Below, piece by piece: positions 35,048 to 44,882 of a stretch of 64,000 bases of DNA. How positions within the stretch are numbered: the stretch's first letter is position 1; each line of letters begins with the position of its first letter. This DNA comes from Diaminobutyricibacter sp. McL0608 (GTDB lineage: Bacteria; Actinomycetota; Actinomycetes; Actinomycetales; Microbacteriaceae): contig NZ_CP154826.1 in assembly GCF_039613825.1 (NCBI RefSeq), positions 2,604,001 through 2,668,000 of the forward strand, in the 5' to 3' direction. A program made the translations under genes and the position numbers. A model generated the notes under the pieces. That model saw only the letters and a list, made by a program, of their open reading frames with translations, made no database searches and was not told the DNA's origin.

Positions 35048-35857
35048 CTAGCGGATGCGCGCGAGCCGTCTGGCCCGGGCGGCAGCAGTGATCTGCGTGA
35101 TCAGCACGACCAGGATCGTCAGGATGAACACCGCCGACGCGATCACGTTCGCCTGCGCCGGAATGCCGCGCGATGCCGCGATGTAGATGTACATCGGGAA
35201 GGTCGTCACGGCGCCGGCGTTGAAGTTCGTGATGATGAAGTCGTCGAAGCTGAGCGAGAACGAGAGCAGGGCCGCCGCCAGGATGCCGGGGAGCAGGAGA
35301 GGGAAGGTAATCCGCCAGAACACCGCATTCGGCGAGCCATAGAGATCGCGGCCGGCCTCCTCGAGCGCAGGGTCCAGGCTCGCCACCCTGGCCTTCACCG
35401 TCACGACCACGAAACTGATGCAGAACATCACGTGCGCGATGATGATGGTCCCGAAGCCCTTGTTCACGGCCAGGCTGAGGAACTGGGCCGCGAGACCTGC
35501 GCCGAGCACGACCTCAGGGCTCGCCATCGGCAGGAACAGCAGCAGGCTCGTTTGCGACCGGAAACGGAACCGGTAGCGCATCAGGGCGATGGCGATCATC
35601 GTGCCGAGGACCGTCGCGATCACCGTCGAGATGATGCCGATCACAATGCTCGCGGCGAACGCGTCGCAGATCCCCGGCGCATCGCAGACGTTGGTCCAGT
35701 TGTGCAGGGTGAACCCGCGCCACGAGATGTTGTTCTTGAGCGCTGCGTTGAACGAGAAGATGAACGTGTAGACGATCGGGATCAGCAGGAAGGCCAGGGC
35801 GAGCACCGAATAGGTGGCGAGGCCCAGCCCCCGGAAACGGAAGCGGGTTCGTCTCAC
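35048..35857 (-). CDS. potC: polyamine ABC transporter permease (PotC type)
   Basis: 269 aa with six membrane segments. The inner-membrane component signature EEAGRDLYGSPNAVFWRITFPLLLPGI contains the EAA loop that contacts the ATPase. GTG 35857 overlaps the potB stop (GTGA). Last gene of potDABC. Confidence 0.9.
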   Translation of the reverse strand: MRRTRFRFRGLGLATYSVLALAFLLIPIVYTFIFSFNAALKNNISWRGFTLHNWTNVCDAPGICDAFAASIVIGIISTVIATVLGTMIAIALMRYRFRFRSQTSLLLFLPMASPEVVLGAGLAAQFLSLAVNKGFGTIIIAHVMFCISFVVVTVKARVASLDPALEEAGRDLYGSPNAVFWRITFPLLLPGILAAALLSFSLSFDDFIITNFNAGAVTTFPMYIYIAASRGIPAQANVIASAVFILTILVVLITQITAAARARRLARIR

Positions 35858-36768
35858 AGCAGGTCCTCCGTTCCGCTCCGCTTCACGTAGAAGCCGACGA
35901 TCACGAGGATGACCGCCATCAGGATGACCGACATCGCCGCCGCCGCCGGATAGTTCTGCAGCACCAGGAAGTTGCTCTCAATGACGTTGCCCATCATCGA
36001 CGTGTCCGCGCTCCCGAGGAAGTCCTGCGAGGCGTTGATGTAGTCGCCCGCCGCAGGGATGAACGTCAGGAGCGTCCCGGAGACGATACCCGGCATCGAC
36101 AGCGGGATGGTGATCTTGCGAAATGTGGTGAACGCGCCGGCGTACAGGTCGTTTCCCGCCTCGAGCAGCCGGGTGTCCAGCCGTTCGAGGGTCGAATACA
36201 GGGGCAGCGTCATGAACGGGATGAAGTTGTAGGTCAGACCGAAGACAACCGAGAAAGGCGTGCCCGTGAGGTGGGCATCCGGCGGGAGGATCGAGAGCGT
36301 CTTCAGGGACGTGGTGAACCAGGAGTCATCGGAGAGCAGCTGCTTCCAGGCGAGCGTGCGCAGCAGGAAGCTGATGAAGAACGGGGCGATGACGAGGGTC
36401 ATCAGCAGGTTCTGCAGCAGCGGGAACCGCCGCACCTTGACCCCGATGAAGTAGGCGAGCGGATAGCTGATCAGCAGGGCGCACACCGTCGCGATGAGCG
36501 CGTAGCCGAACGAGCGGATGATCTGGGGCCAGTATTCGGTGACAGCATCCGTGTAGTTCTGCCACTGGAACGCGGCCTGGTACTGACCGATGTCGCCGCC
36601 TTCGACAGGCGCCTGGAACGACGTGATGATCAGCGAGACGAGCGGCGTCAGGAAGAACAGGACGAGATACAGCACCCCCGGCAGGAGGAGGACCAGCGCG
36701 ATCCCGCTCTTGCGGCGCTGTGCGGGCTCCCTCGCCGGAGCCGCCGTCGTGAACGCAGCCAGCGCCAC
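35854..36768 (-). CDS. potB: polyamine ABC transporter permease (PotB type)
   Basis: 304 aa, six membrane helices after a short cytoplasmic N-terminus (PAREPAQRRKSGI). EAA loop LEAGNDLYAGAFTTFRKITIPLSMPGI. GTG 36768 begins one base after the potA stop. Forms the channel with PotC. Confidence 0.9.
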   Translation of the reverse strand: MALAAFTTAAPAREPAQRRKSGIALVLLLPGVLYLVLFFLTPLVSLIITSFQAPVEGGDIGQYQAAFQWQNYTDAVTEYWPQIIRSFGYALIATVCALLISYPLAYFIGVKVRRFPLLQNLLMTLVIAPFFISFLLRTLAWKQLLSDDSWFTTSLKTLSILPPDAHLTGTPFSVVFGLTYNFIPFMTLPLYSTLERLDTRLLEAGNDLYAGAFTTFRKITIPLSMPGIVSGTLLTFIPAAGDYINASQDFLGSADTSMMGNVIESNFLVLQNYPAAAAMSVILMAVILVIVGFYVKRSGTEDLL

Positions 36769-36769
36769 G

Positions 36770-37977
36770 TCAGGCCTCCTCGAGTTCGGACAGGAGTCGC
36801 TCCCGAGTCTGCGCCGCGATCATCGCCGTGTCCGCATCCTCGGAGAAGGGACCCTCCGAGTCTTGGTCGGGCTGGTCGTCGGCCAGGACGAACGTGTGCT
36901 CCGCGTCCCACGACACCCAGACCTCGCTGCCGAGCGTCACAACCGGGCCGGACGCCATGTTCTGGGCGAAGACCACGATGGTGCCCACTCCCGGCACATC
37001 GACGAGGTACTGCGTGCTCACACCGCTGAAGGAAACGTCGATGATGCGGCCCGGTCCGAGCTGGTTGCGCCCGCCCGGGATGCTCGCCGCGGCCGGATGG
37101 AGCGACAGCTTCTCCGGCCGCACTCCGGCGGTGACCCTGCCGTGCTGGCGCTGGGCCCGGCTCTTGGGGACGACCAGGCGGTGCCCTCCGATGTCCAGGG
37201 AGATCGTCGTTCCGCCGTCGTCGCGCACCGGGCCGACGAATAGGTTCGACTGGCCGAGGAAATTCGCGACGAACACCGTCGCCGGCTTCTCGTACAGCAC
37301 CTCGGGCGACCCCATCTGCTCGATCGTGCCCTTGTTCATGACGGCGACCGTGTCGGCCATGGTCATGGCCTCCTCCTGGTCGTGCGTCACGTGCACGAAG
37401 GTCAGCCCGACCTCGGTCTGGATCGACTTGAGTTCGAGCTGCATCTGACGGCGGAGCTTCAAGTCGAGAGCGCCGAGCGGCTCGTCCAGCAGAAGTAGTG
37501 CCGGCCGGTTGACCACGGCGCGGGCGAGGGCGACGCGCTGCTGCTGGCCACCCGAGAGCTGGGCCGGGCGGCGCGCGGCGAGGTGGTCGAGCTCGACCAG
37601 CCGCAGGGCGTCATGCGCCCGCGCGACCGGATCCGCGATCCTCCGCCTGCGGAGTCCGAACGCGACGTTCTCGAGGATCGTCATGTGCGGGAAGAGCGCA
37701 TAGCTCTGGAAGACCGTGTTCACGGGACGCTGGAACGGCTTCGTCGAGGTCACATCCTTTCCGCCGATGAGAATGCTCCCGGCCGTCGGCTCCTCGAGGC
37801 CCGCGACGAGCCGCAGGGTGGTCGTCTTGCCGCAGCCGGACGGGCCGAGCAGCGCGAAGAACGAGCCTGCCGGGACGGTGAGGTCGAGATTCTCGATCGC
37901 GGTGAACCCGGAAATCGCTTGGTGATCCCGACCAGCTGCAGGTCGGCGCCGGACTCGGCGAACTCTCCCCTGGCCAT
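36770..37977 (-). pseudogene. potA: polyamine ABC transporter ATPase (PotA type), frameshifted near N-terminus
   Basis: The ATG at 37977 reads MARGEFAESGADLQLVGITK and RFPG, then leaves frame at the CCC of 37907-37909 (GGG on the coding strand). One added base restores FTAIENLDLTVPAG, Walker A GPSGCGKTT and the rest: [34 protein letters not shown] and a C-terminal TOBE domain. Repaired length is about 402 aa. As written, only a fragment from an internal start (37753) lacking Walker A could be made. ATGA overlap with potD. Deletion or sequencing error in a short G-run. Confidence 0.85.
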
Positions 37978-39191
37978 CAGGCGCCCAGGATCACCTTCTG
38001 GAAGGCCGCCTGGTACTTCTGTTCCTCCGCGGGGGTCAGGGAGCGGAAGATGTGGGCGTTCGACAGAGTGGTGTCGTCGGGGAAGATGAGCTGATTGTCA
38101 GCGAGGTCCGGGTCGATCTTGACCGCTTCGTCCTTGGCCCCGACGACAGGCGTGATGTAGTTCACCCAGGCGGCGACCTCGGCGGCGACGGCCGGCTCGT
38201 AGTAGTAGTTGATGAGTTCTTCTGCGTTCGCCTTGCGCGGCGATCCGATCGGGATCACGAAGTTGTCGCTCCAGAGCGTGCCACCCGCCTCGGGGAGCGC
38301 GAACTCCCAGTTGTCACCGGCCTCGGCGTTCAGCTGGGTGATGTCGCCCGACCAGCAGATGGCGGCCAGGGTGTCGCCGCTCTTCAGATCGTTGAGGTAC
38401 GAGTTGCCCTTGATGTTGCGCACCTGGCCGTCGCTCACCTCCTTGGTGAGCTTGTCGATCGCCTTCATGTACTGGTCGTCGGTGAAGCTCTTCGAGATGT
38501 CCACGCCCTGCTGGAGCATGATCAGCCCCATCGTGTCGCGCATCTCGCTGAGCACGCCGACCTTGCCCTTGAGGCTCGAATCCCAGAGGTCGTCGATCGA
38601 CTTCAGGCCGTTCGGGACCTTCTTCTTGTTCCAGCAGATGCCGGCGAAGCCGCTCTGCCACGGGAGGGACTTCTTGCGTCCAGGGTCGAAATCCGCGTTG
38701 GCGAGCGCGGGAGTGAGGTTCTTCTTGTTCGGGATCTTCGCTTCGTCGAAGCTCTGGACATAACCGAAGCGGATGAGACGTGCGATCATCCAGTCCGTCA
38801 GGCACACGGTGTCCGCGCCGATGTCTTTTCCGAGTGCCAGCTGGTCCTTGACCTTGGCGTAATACGTGTTGTTGTCGTCGACGGCGACGTCGTACTTCAC
38901 CGACAGACCGGACTTCTTCTGGAAGGCTTCGAGCGTCGGGTATTTGCCGCTGTCGTCCTGGTCCAGGTAGGCCTGCCAGTTCGCCCAGGTCAGGGTCTTG
39001 TCGGTCGAGGACTGGTCCTTGGCCGGTGTGGGCCTGGCTGAGGCGCCTCCGGTCGAGCACGCGGCGAGGGCGAGGGCCGCGGCTCCGGCTCCGGCACCGG
39101 CAAGGATGCCGCGGCGGGTGACCTGGGTAAGACGGGCGTGCTGGATGAGGCTCTGGATCATCGGGTCCGGGGGCAGCTGCCTCGAGTTCAC
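37977..39191 (-). CDS. potD: polyamine-binding lipoprotein (PotD type)
   Basis: 404 aa extracytoplasmic solute-binding protein. A twin-arginine-like TRRGILAG precedes a hydrophobic stretch and lipobox LAAC (Cys45), so a Tat lipoprotein is likely. Mature part has LTWANWQAYLD, YDVAVDDNNTYYAKVK and the polyamine-type pocket region LAAICWSGDITQLNAE. I use GTG 39191, seven bases after AAGGAG, rather than the open frame to 39293. Polyamine specificity is inferred from family and neighbours. Confidence 0.88.
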   Translation of the reverse strand: MNSRQLPPDPMIQSLIQHARLTQVTRRGILAGAGAGAAALALAACSTGGASARPTPAKDQSSTDKTLTWANWQAYLDQDDSGKYPTLEAFQKKSGLSVKYDVAVDDNNTYYAKVKDQLALGKDIGADTVCLTDWMIARLIRFGYVQSFDEAKIPNKKNLTPALANADFDPGRKKSLPWQSGFAGICWNKKKVPNGLKSIDDLWDSSLKGKVGVLSEMRDTMGLIMLQQGVDISKSFTDDQYMKAIDKLTKEVSDGQVRNIKGNSYLNDLKSGDTLAAICWSGDITQLNAEAGDNWEFALPEAGGTLWSDNFVIPIGSPRKANAEELINYYYEPAVAAEVAAWVNYITPVVGAKDEAVKIDPDLADNQLIFPDDTTLSNAHIFRSLTPAEEQKYQAAFQKVILGA

Positions 39192-39428
39192 GTAGGTGCT
39201 CCTTCGATATACGACACTAGGGTTGCGTATTTCTTCCGCGACATTGCGGTGGATCGATACTGGCACAGGCATACATCCGAGCGCAGCACTCAATGGTGAA
39301 ATCGGCCATTTGGAAACATAAACTTCACGAAATCAGCATCGAAGCGTACGTTCTCCGGTCGAAATCGTTGGTCTGACGGTTTACGCTGGTTGCAGCCGCA
39401 CGGTCATCGAAGATGTGTTAGGAGCACC
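39192..39428. promoter_or_regulatory. divergent potD/ald control region
   Basis: 237 bases, AT-richer than the genes. For ald, TACGCT at 39382-39387 is a plausible -10, with AGGAG at 39420-39424 serving ATG 39429. AT-rich segments such as ATTTGGAAACATAAAC and CACGAAATC could hold Lrp-type sites. No clear palindrome stands out. Confidence 0.4.
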
Positions 39429-40547
39429 ATGAAGGTCGCGATCCCCCGCGAAATCAAGAACAACGAATTCCGGGTGGCGATCACCCCGGCTGGGGTCCAC
39501 GACCTCGTCGGAAACGGCCACGAGGTGTTCGTCGAGACCGGCGCAGGCGTCGGTTCGTCGATCCCCGACGAGGCATACGTGTCGGCGGGAGCGACGATCC
39601 TCCCCGATGCTGAGAGCACCTGGGAGATCGCGGAGCTCCTCCTGAAGGTCAAGGAACCGATCGAATCCGAATACCGGTTCTTCCGGTCCGACCTGGTGCT
39701 CTTCACCTATCTCCACCTCGCTGCCGAGGAATCGCTCACGCGCGCACTCCTCGCCTCCGGAGTCACGGCGATCGCCTACGAGACGGTTCAGCTGCCGAAC
39801 CGGTCGCTCCCCCTGCTCGCGCCCATGAGCGAGGTTGCAGGACGACTCGCTCCCATCGTCGGGGCGAACACGATGATGAAGCCCAATGGCGGACCCGGCC
39901 TCCTGGTCCCCGGCGTGCCGGGAACGCATCCGGCCATCGTCACCGTGCTCGGAGGCGGGGTCGCCGGCACCAACGCGACCAGTGTGGCCGTCGGCCTCGG
40001 CGCCGAGGTGACGGTGCTCGACACCAACATCGCCCGACTGCGCGAGCTCGACGCCCTGTATGCGGGCCGCATCAAGACCATCGCCTCCAACAGCTTCGAG
40101 ATCGACAAAGCCGTCGTCGCCTCCGACCTGGTCATCGGGTCGGTTCTGGTGCCGGGCGCGAAGGCGCCGAAGCTGGTCAGCAACGAGCTGGTCTCGCGGA
40201 TGAAGCCCGGCAGCGTCCTCGTCGACATCGCCGTCGACCAGGGGGGATGCTTCGCCGACTCGCACCCGACCACCCACACCGACCCGACCTTCACGGTCCA
40301 CCAGTCCCTCTTCTACTGCGTCGCCAACATGCCGGGCGCGGTCCCGCACACCTCGACCTACGCGCTCACCAACGCGACCCTCCCCTATGCGCGGGCACTG
40401 GCGAACCGCGGCTGGCGCGAAGCCCTGTCGGCCGACCCCTCGCTCGCTCTCGGCCTCAACACGCACGCCGGCATCGTCACCAACGATGCCGTCGCGGCAG
40501 CCCACGGGCTCACTGCGGGCACTGTGGGCTCGGCCATCGCGGGCTGA
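39429..40547 (+). CDS. ald: alanine dehydrogenase
   Basis: 372 aa. It converts L-alanine and NAD+ to pyruvate, ammonia and [52 protein letters not shown] (catalytic Lys and His region), [15 protein letters not shown] (NAD site) and [10 protein letters not shown]. Start ATG 39429 has GGAG five bases upstream. It may recycle alanine formed by pyruvate-dependent aminotransferases of this island. Lrp-type regulators commonly control ald. Confidence 0.96.
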   Translation: MKVAIPREIKNNEFRVAITPAGVHDLVGNGHEVFVETGAGVGSSIPDEAYVSAGATILPDAESTWEIAELLLKVKEPIESEYRFFRSDLVLFTYLHLAAEESLTRALLASGVTAIAYETVQLPNRSLPLLAPMSEVAGRLAPIVGANTMMKPNGGPGLLVPGVPGTHPAIVTVLGGGVAGTNATSVAVGLGAEVTVLDTNIARLRELDALYAGRIKTIASNSFEIDKAVVASDLVIGSVLVPGAKAPKLVSNELVSRMKPGSVLVDIAVDQGGCFADSHPTTHTDPTFTVHQSLFYCVANMPGAVPHTSTYALTNATLPYARALANRGWREALSADPSLALGLNTHAGIVTNDAVAAAHGLTAGTVGSAIAG

Positions 40548-40580
40548 GCTCCGGGTCGCCGATCAGTCGACGCCGCCGAA

Positions 40581-41228
40581 TCAGTCGACGTCGAAGTACT
40601 GGTCGCCGACCTCAACGCGCGAACCGCGGGCCACCCGGTAGCGTCGTCCGGGCTCGAACTGCCGGATGACGCCGCCCGGCGGCCGCACGATGGTCCCGTT
40701 TCCCGAATAGCGATCGCACAGCCAGAGCTCGTCGCCCTCGAGGCCGAATTCGAGGTGGGTCTTCGACACGGACCGCGTGGGATCGTTGATCGATACCAGC
40801 TGATCGAACGTCTCGCCGGGCTGTGCGATCGGGCGACGTCCGATCAGGCCGCCGCCGCTCACCCTCACCGTCTCCCCTGTGCTGAACGAAAGGGTGTAGG
40901 TCACTCGGGACGCATCGGGTTGGACGGCCTCAGTCGTGGGAGCGACGGCGGGCACAGCGTCGCCGGCGGGCGCAGCATCGACAGCGGGCGCAGAGCCGAC
41001 GACCGGCGTTGCCTCCAGGGGCTCGACAGGAAGGGCGTCGTCCTCGCCGGCCCCCGGGAAGCGTCCGACGACCGCCGGCTTCGGCAGCGGCTCCACGATG
41101 CTCGTGTCTGACGGCCGGGGGTCGGCGACCGCCGGTGGACGAACACGCGTCGCCGTCACGGAGCTTCCGCACTCACCGCAGAAGAGTGCGCCCTCCGGCA
41201 ACTCGCTCCCGCATACCCTGCAGTTCAC
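40581..41228 (-). CDS. zinc-ribbon FHA-domain protein
   Basis: 215 aa. An N-terminal zinc ribbon ([19 protein letters not shown]: two CxxC pairs) is followed by an Ala/Pro/Glu-rich linker and a C-terminal FHA domain ([29 protein letters not shown]), which binds phosphothreonine. GTG 41228 shares one base with the stop of the transglutaminase-fold gene (TAGTG). Last gene of the kinase/FN3 set, so a probable reader of the kinase's phosphorylation. Confidence 0.9.
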   Translation of the reverse strand: MNCRVCGSELPEGALFCGECGSSVTATRVRPPAVADPRPSDTSIVEPLPKPAVVGRFPGAGEDDALPVEPLEATPVVGSAPAVDAAPAGDAVPAVAPTTEAVQPDASRVTYTLSFSTGETVRVSGGGLIGRRPIAQPGETFDQLVSINDPTRSVSKTHLEFGLEGDELWLCDRYSGNGTIVRPPGGVIRQFEPGRRYRVARGSRVEVGDQYFDVD

Positions 41229-43537
41229 TATCGAGGCCTCCGAACTTTCCGCTTGCGACTGACCCCGAGCGACCGCAGCGAGATGAGGGCGACGAACCGG
41301 CGCCACCGGGTCTGACGCTTTGCCAGCGCGTGCCGCAACTCGTCGACGGCGCGCCAGACCGTATCCGCTTCGTGCGGAGTGGGAGCGACAGGACTGAAGA
41401 CCGCGCGGTCGGCCACCGACGCCAGTGCGGATGCACGGGAACCACCGATGGTGCGGGCGAATTCGATTCTCGTCGCGGCCGGCGGCGGATCGTAGCCGTG
41501 GTCGATCGCGGCGTCGGCGAACTCTCGCCAGCCTCCGCTGATCCGGTCGACGGAGGTGAGCGCTGTGCGGCGCAGAGTGCGCCTGCGCCATTTGGCGCCG
41601 ACGACGGCGAGGAACGGGGCGGAGACGAGCGCGATTCCCAGGAGCGACCATCCGACGATGGTGAGTATCGCCAGGATCGTCGCGAGGAGGGGATCGGGGT
41701 TGTTCTGGTCGTTGTTGTCCACCTGCGCCTGCGGCGGCTCGTCCCGTTGGCTCTGCGTGTCGTCGACCGGCGGGAGCACGTTCGTCTGCGGGCGCGAGAT
41801 CTGCGTAGGGGTGTCCGGCTGCTTCGGCGGGATGGGGCGGATGGGCGGAGTCGGGTCGACCGTCACCCAGCCGGAGTCGCGGGTCTGCACTTCGATCCAT
41901 GCCGAGATGTCCGATCCGGACAGCGTCACCGGCGCGGTCGCCGTCGCGCCCGCAGGTGCGACGAAGCCTACGACCACCCGCGCGGGAAAGCCCAGCTGAC
42001 GGGCCATGAGCGCCGCTGTGACGGCGTACTGCTCCTGGTCGCCCACCATCGGATCGTCGGTGAGGAGTTGCGTGATGCGGTCTGCCCCGTGGCCGGACCG
42101 GCTCACCGGCTCGTTGGGGCCGATGCCGTGGCTGATGTAGCCGTCCGCCTGGAGACCTTTGAGCGCTGCGGCGAGCTTCGCCCCTGGGGTGTTCTGCGAG
42201 GCGGAGTATTTCTGCAGGGTCTGGGTCAGCTCATCCGGAACCACGACCGGTTTGGGGACGGAGGCCGTCCCCGGTTCTGAATGGGCGAGTTGCGCAGGCC
42301 TGAACTGCGGCTTCACGACGGCGTCGAGCGTATAGGAGTCGCCGGCGCGCAGGCCACGGGTGACCGCTCCCGTGCCAGAGGTGTCGTTGTAGTAGAACGA
42401 GCCTGCAAGTGTTTCGGCGTTGCCGCCCGTGAAGGTGATCTGCTGCAGCTGCCCACTGCCCGGCACCCACGGACCGGAGTATGCGCGGACCGTGACCGAG
42501 ATCGCATCCCTGGTGCCGTCGACGCCCGACTGCTCAAGTCGGTACGGAACGCGCGCGAACGACCCGGAGGCACTGGAGACCTGGTCGTTTCCGACCGAGT
42601 AGACGATTCCGTCGTAGGTGTCGAGGGTGGCGATCCGGATGCGATGGTCGGCGGGCAGGCCCGTCACGGTCAGCATCGGCTGGTCGGACTGCGCAGGCTC
42701 CAGGTAGTTGCGGAAACCACTGAGGGGGCTCGCGTAGTTCTGCGGATCGAATGGCTGCTCGATCGCAGTTCGTACGACCTGCCTGTCCGTGTGCGCGGGA
42801 AGCACGATGGCGGCAGCCGTTCCGGCCACGCCTGCGACGACGAGGATGACGGCAGCGCCGATGACAGTGCGCGCACCGGCGAAACGGCGCTCCCTGGGTG
42901 TTTCGACGAGCACGCCCGTGTGCTCGGCGAGCAGCCCGATCGATACCGACCTGCGCTGCCAGCGGAACCAGACCTGCCAGACCAGGAGGATGGCCATCAG
43001 ACCGAGCGCCAGTCCGATCGGAAGAGACGACGAACCCGGGCCGAGCAGGATGCCCGCTGCCAGCAGCAGCACCGGCGGGATCGCCGCGAGTTCGCCGTGC
43101 TTCGCGCGCAGCGCGACCGTCAGGCCCACGACGATCGACAGAAGGATCAGGATGAACGCAGGAACGAGCAGCGCCTGATACGACCCGACCGGAAGCGAGA
43201 TCGTGACGAGCTGCTTCCAGCTCTCCCAGGTGGCGGTCACGAGTGTCGCGAAACCCTGTGCGGTCGGCACGACGCCGCCTGTCGCCTCGCTGGGCACCGC
43301 GAGGGGCACCCCGAGCACGAAATACGTGGCCACGACCGCGCCGCCGACGACGATGCTCGGCCAGCGGAACAACGCACCGCACAGCGCGATCGCCGCACCG
43401 ACGGCGAGAGTGACCGTGATCATCGTGACGAAGGCGGCATCCTGATAGATCGGCCAGAACGACGCGGCGGCGAGGCCCGTCGTCACGATGGCCAGGATGG
43501 TGTTGATCACCACGAAACCGGCGCGTGTCCTGTTCAT
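41228..43537 (-). CDS. transglutaminase-fold membrane protein, catalytic residues lost
   Basis: 769 aa. About seven N-terminal membrane helices, an extracytoplasmic transglutaminase-like domain and a last helix near residue 640 with a cytoplasmic tail. The TgpA-like core reads GDQEQYAVTAALMARQLGFPA where active enzymes have GxCEQ; the Cys is Gln (codon 42037-42035). SAWIEV replaces HAWxEV, with Ser for His (codon 41905-41903). The Asp in TVDPTPP remains. The protein is thus probably a non-enzymatic binding scaffold. It follows the DUF58 gene with one base between. Confidence 0.9.
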   Translation of the reverse strand: MNRTRAGFVVINTILAIVTTGLAAASFWPIYQDAAFVTMITVTLAVGAAIALCGALFRWPSIVVGGAVVATYFVLGVPLAVPSEATGGVVPTAQGFATLVTATWESWKQLVTISLPVGSYQALLVPAFILILLSIVVGLTVALRAKHGELAAIPPVLLLAAGILLGPGSSSLPIGLALGLMAILLVWQVWFRWQRRSVSIGLLAEHTGVLVETPRERRFAGARTVIGAAVILVVAGVAGTAAAIVLPAHTDRQVVRTAIEQPFDPQNYASPLSGFRNYLEPAQSDQPMLTVTGLPADHRIRIATLDTYDGIVYSVGNDQVSSASGSFARVPYRLEQSGVDGTRDAISVTVRAYSGPWVPGSGQLQQITFTGGNAETLAGSFYYNDTSGTGAVTRGLRAGDSYTLDAVVKPQFRPAQLAHSEPGTASVPKPVVVPDELTQTLQKYSASQNTPGAKLAAALKGLQADGYISHGIGPNEPVSRSGHGADRITQLLTDDPMVGDQEQYAVTAALMARQLGFPARVVVGFVAPAGATATAPVTLSGSDISAWIEVQTRDSGWVTVDPTPPIRPIPPKQPDTPTQISRPQTNVLPPVDDTQSQRDEPPQAQVDNNDQNNPDPLLATILAILTIVGWSLLGIALVSAPFLAVVGAKWRRRTLRRTALTSVDRISGGWREFADAAIDHGYDPPPAATRIEFARTIGGSRASALASVADRAVFSPVAPTPHEADTVWRAVDELRHALAKRQTRWRRFVALISLRSLGVSRKRKVRRPR

Positions 43538-43538
43538 G

Positions 43539-44882
43539 TCAGGCCGCCATCCGCTTCGCCAGGCTCTTCTGGAGGTCTTCGAGGTATCCGATGGTGAGCA
43601 CGCTGAGTTCGGCGACCCGTCGCAGCCGTGGGGTGGCGCCGGTGTCGCACACCACGGCTACGACGTCGACTCCGACCGGGAAGTGCGCGGATGCGGACCG
43701 CAGCTGAGCGGGCGTGACCGCTGAACCGCAGACCAGGAACGCGATCGAGATGCCCGCAGCGCCTTCGGCAGCGATACGCGCGAGCTCGGGGACACGCAGG
43801 GCAGAATGCGCGGTCTCGACCGCCGAGAGGTCGTCGAGGAGCCTGCCGCGGTTCAGCGTGCTGATGCGGCGAACGGCGTGCACGACGCGTTTGGCGAAGT
43901 CGGGCGTCTCTTCGCTCGCGACCACGGAAAGCGTGCGCGAATCGTGGATCGCCCGCACGCCGAGCGAGGCCGTCGCGCTGACCGCCAGTTCGAACTCGTC
44001 GGCGGTCGCGTAGTCGTACTTCGACAGGCTGAGGGCCACCAGGAGGTGGCTTCGCCGCGTCTCCTCGTACTGCCTCACCATGTAGCTGCCGGTCTTCGCC
44101 GTGCTCTTCCAGTGGATGTTACGTCGTTCGTCGCCGGGCACGTACTCGCGGAGGGCGTGGAATGCGACATCGCTCGCCGTGAGGTCGCGCGTAGGGGCTC
44201 CCTCGAGGTCGCGGACGAAGCCGGTGCTCATGCTGGGGATCGCGATGGTCCTGGGGTGTACGAACAGATCCAGAGACTCCGCCCAGACGACCTCGCGCCG
44301 CAGCAGGCCGACCGGGTCGGCGCGGACGGTGCGGACCGGACCGATCGGGATGATCCCGCGCCGTGAGGTCGGAACGAGGAAGACGTCGCTGTGGCTGTCT
44401 CCACGTGGGAGGGAGGGCGCTGCGAACTCGGCCAGCCCGTTGCCGACGGGGACCTCGACGCGCACACCGGGAAGGCGCCTGCGGGTGGGGTTCGCTACGA
44501 TCACTTCTCCCGGCGCCTTGTCGCCGACCACGACGCGATTGCCGGGGAGGCCGAGCGTCACGTCGTAGGCGTTCCGGCCGGCGAGGTACAGCGTCGCGAT
44601 GGCGATCATCACCAGCGCGGTCCAGCCCACCACCACCGCTTCGACCCAGCCGAGCAGGTAGCCCGCCCCGAGGGAGATGAGACCGACGACGACGATGGAC
44701 CAGCCGAGAGCCGTGATGACACCGGTCAGCCAGGCCCAGACGCGCGAGATCGCCGCACCCGTCGCGCGGGTGACACGCACGAGAGCGACGATGGTGTCGG
44801 CGAGCATGCCGTCGCGGGTCCCGACGATCCGGGCACGTGCGTTGGTGAGCTCCGTCTGGGAGAGTTTCGCGGTGTTCGTCAC
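43539..44882 (-). CDS. DUF58 membrane protein
   Basis: 447 aa. Two membrane helices (about residues 55-100) and the DUF58 core LREYVPGDERRNIHWKSTAKTGSYMVRQYE, followed by a VWA-like region. DUF58 proteins are usual partners of MoxR ATPases. GTG 44882 overlaps the MoxR stop by GTGA. Probably an adaptor in a MoxR-driven assembly. Confidence 0.92.
   Translation of the reverse strand: MTNTAKLSQTELTNARARIVGTRDGMLADTIVALVRVTRATGAAISRVWAWLTGVITALGWSIVVVGLISLGAGYLLGWVEAVVVGWTALVMIAIATLYLAGRNAYDVTLGLPGNRVVVGDKAPGEVIVANPTRRRLPGVRVEVPVGNGLAEFAAPSLPRGDSHSDVFLVPTSRRGIIPIGPVRTVRADPVGLLRREVVWAESLDLFVHPRTIAIPSMSTGFVRDLEGAPTRDLTASDVAFHALREYVPGDERRNIHWKSTAKTGSYMVRQYEETRRSHLLVALSLSKYDYATADEFELAVSATASLGVRAIHDSRTLSVVASEETPDFAKRVVHAVRRISTLNRGRLLDDLSAVETAHSALRVPELARIAAEGAAGISIAFLVCGSAVTPAQLRSASAHFPVGVDVVAVVCDTGATPRLRRVAELSVLTIGYLEDLQKSLAKRMAA

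Noticed and set aside
41229-41900. N-terminal extension of the zinc-ribbon FHA protein to 41900
   Set aside because: The extension overlaps the conserved transglutaminase-fold gene in another frame and is Arg/Pro-rich. The zinc ribbon starts right after GTG 41228.
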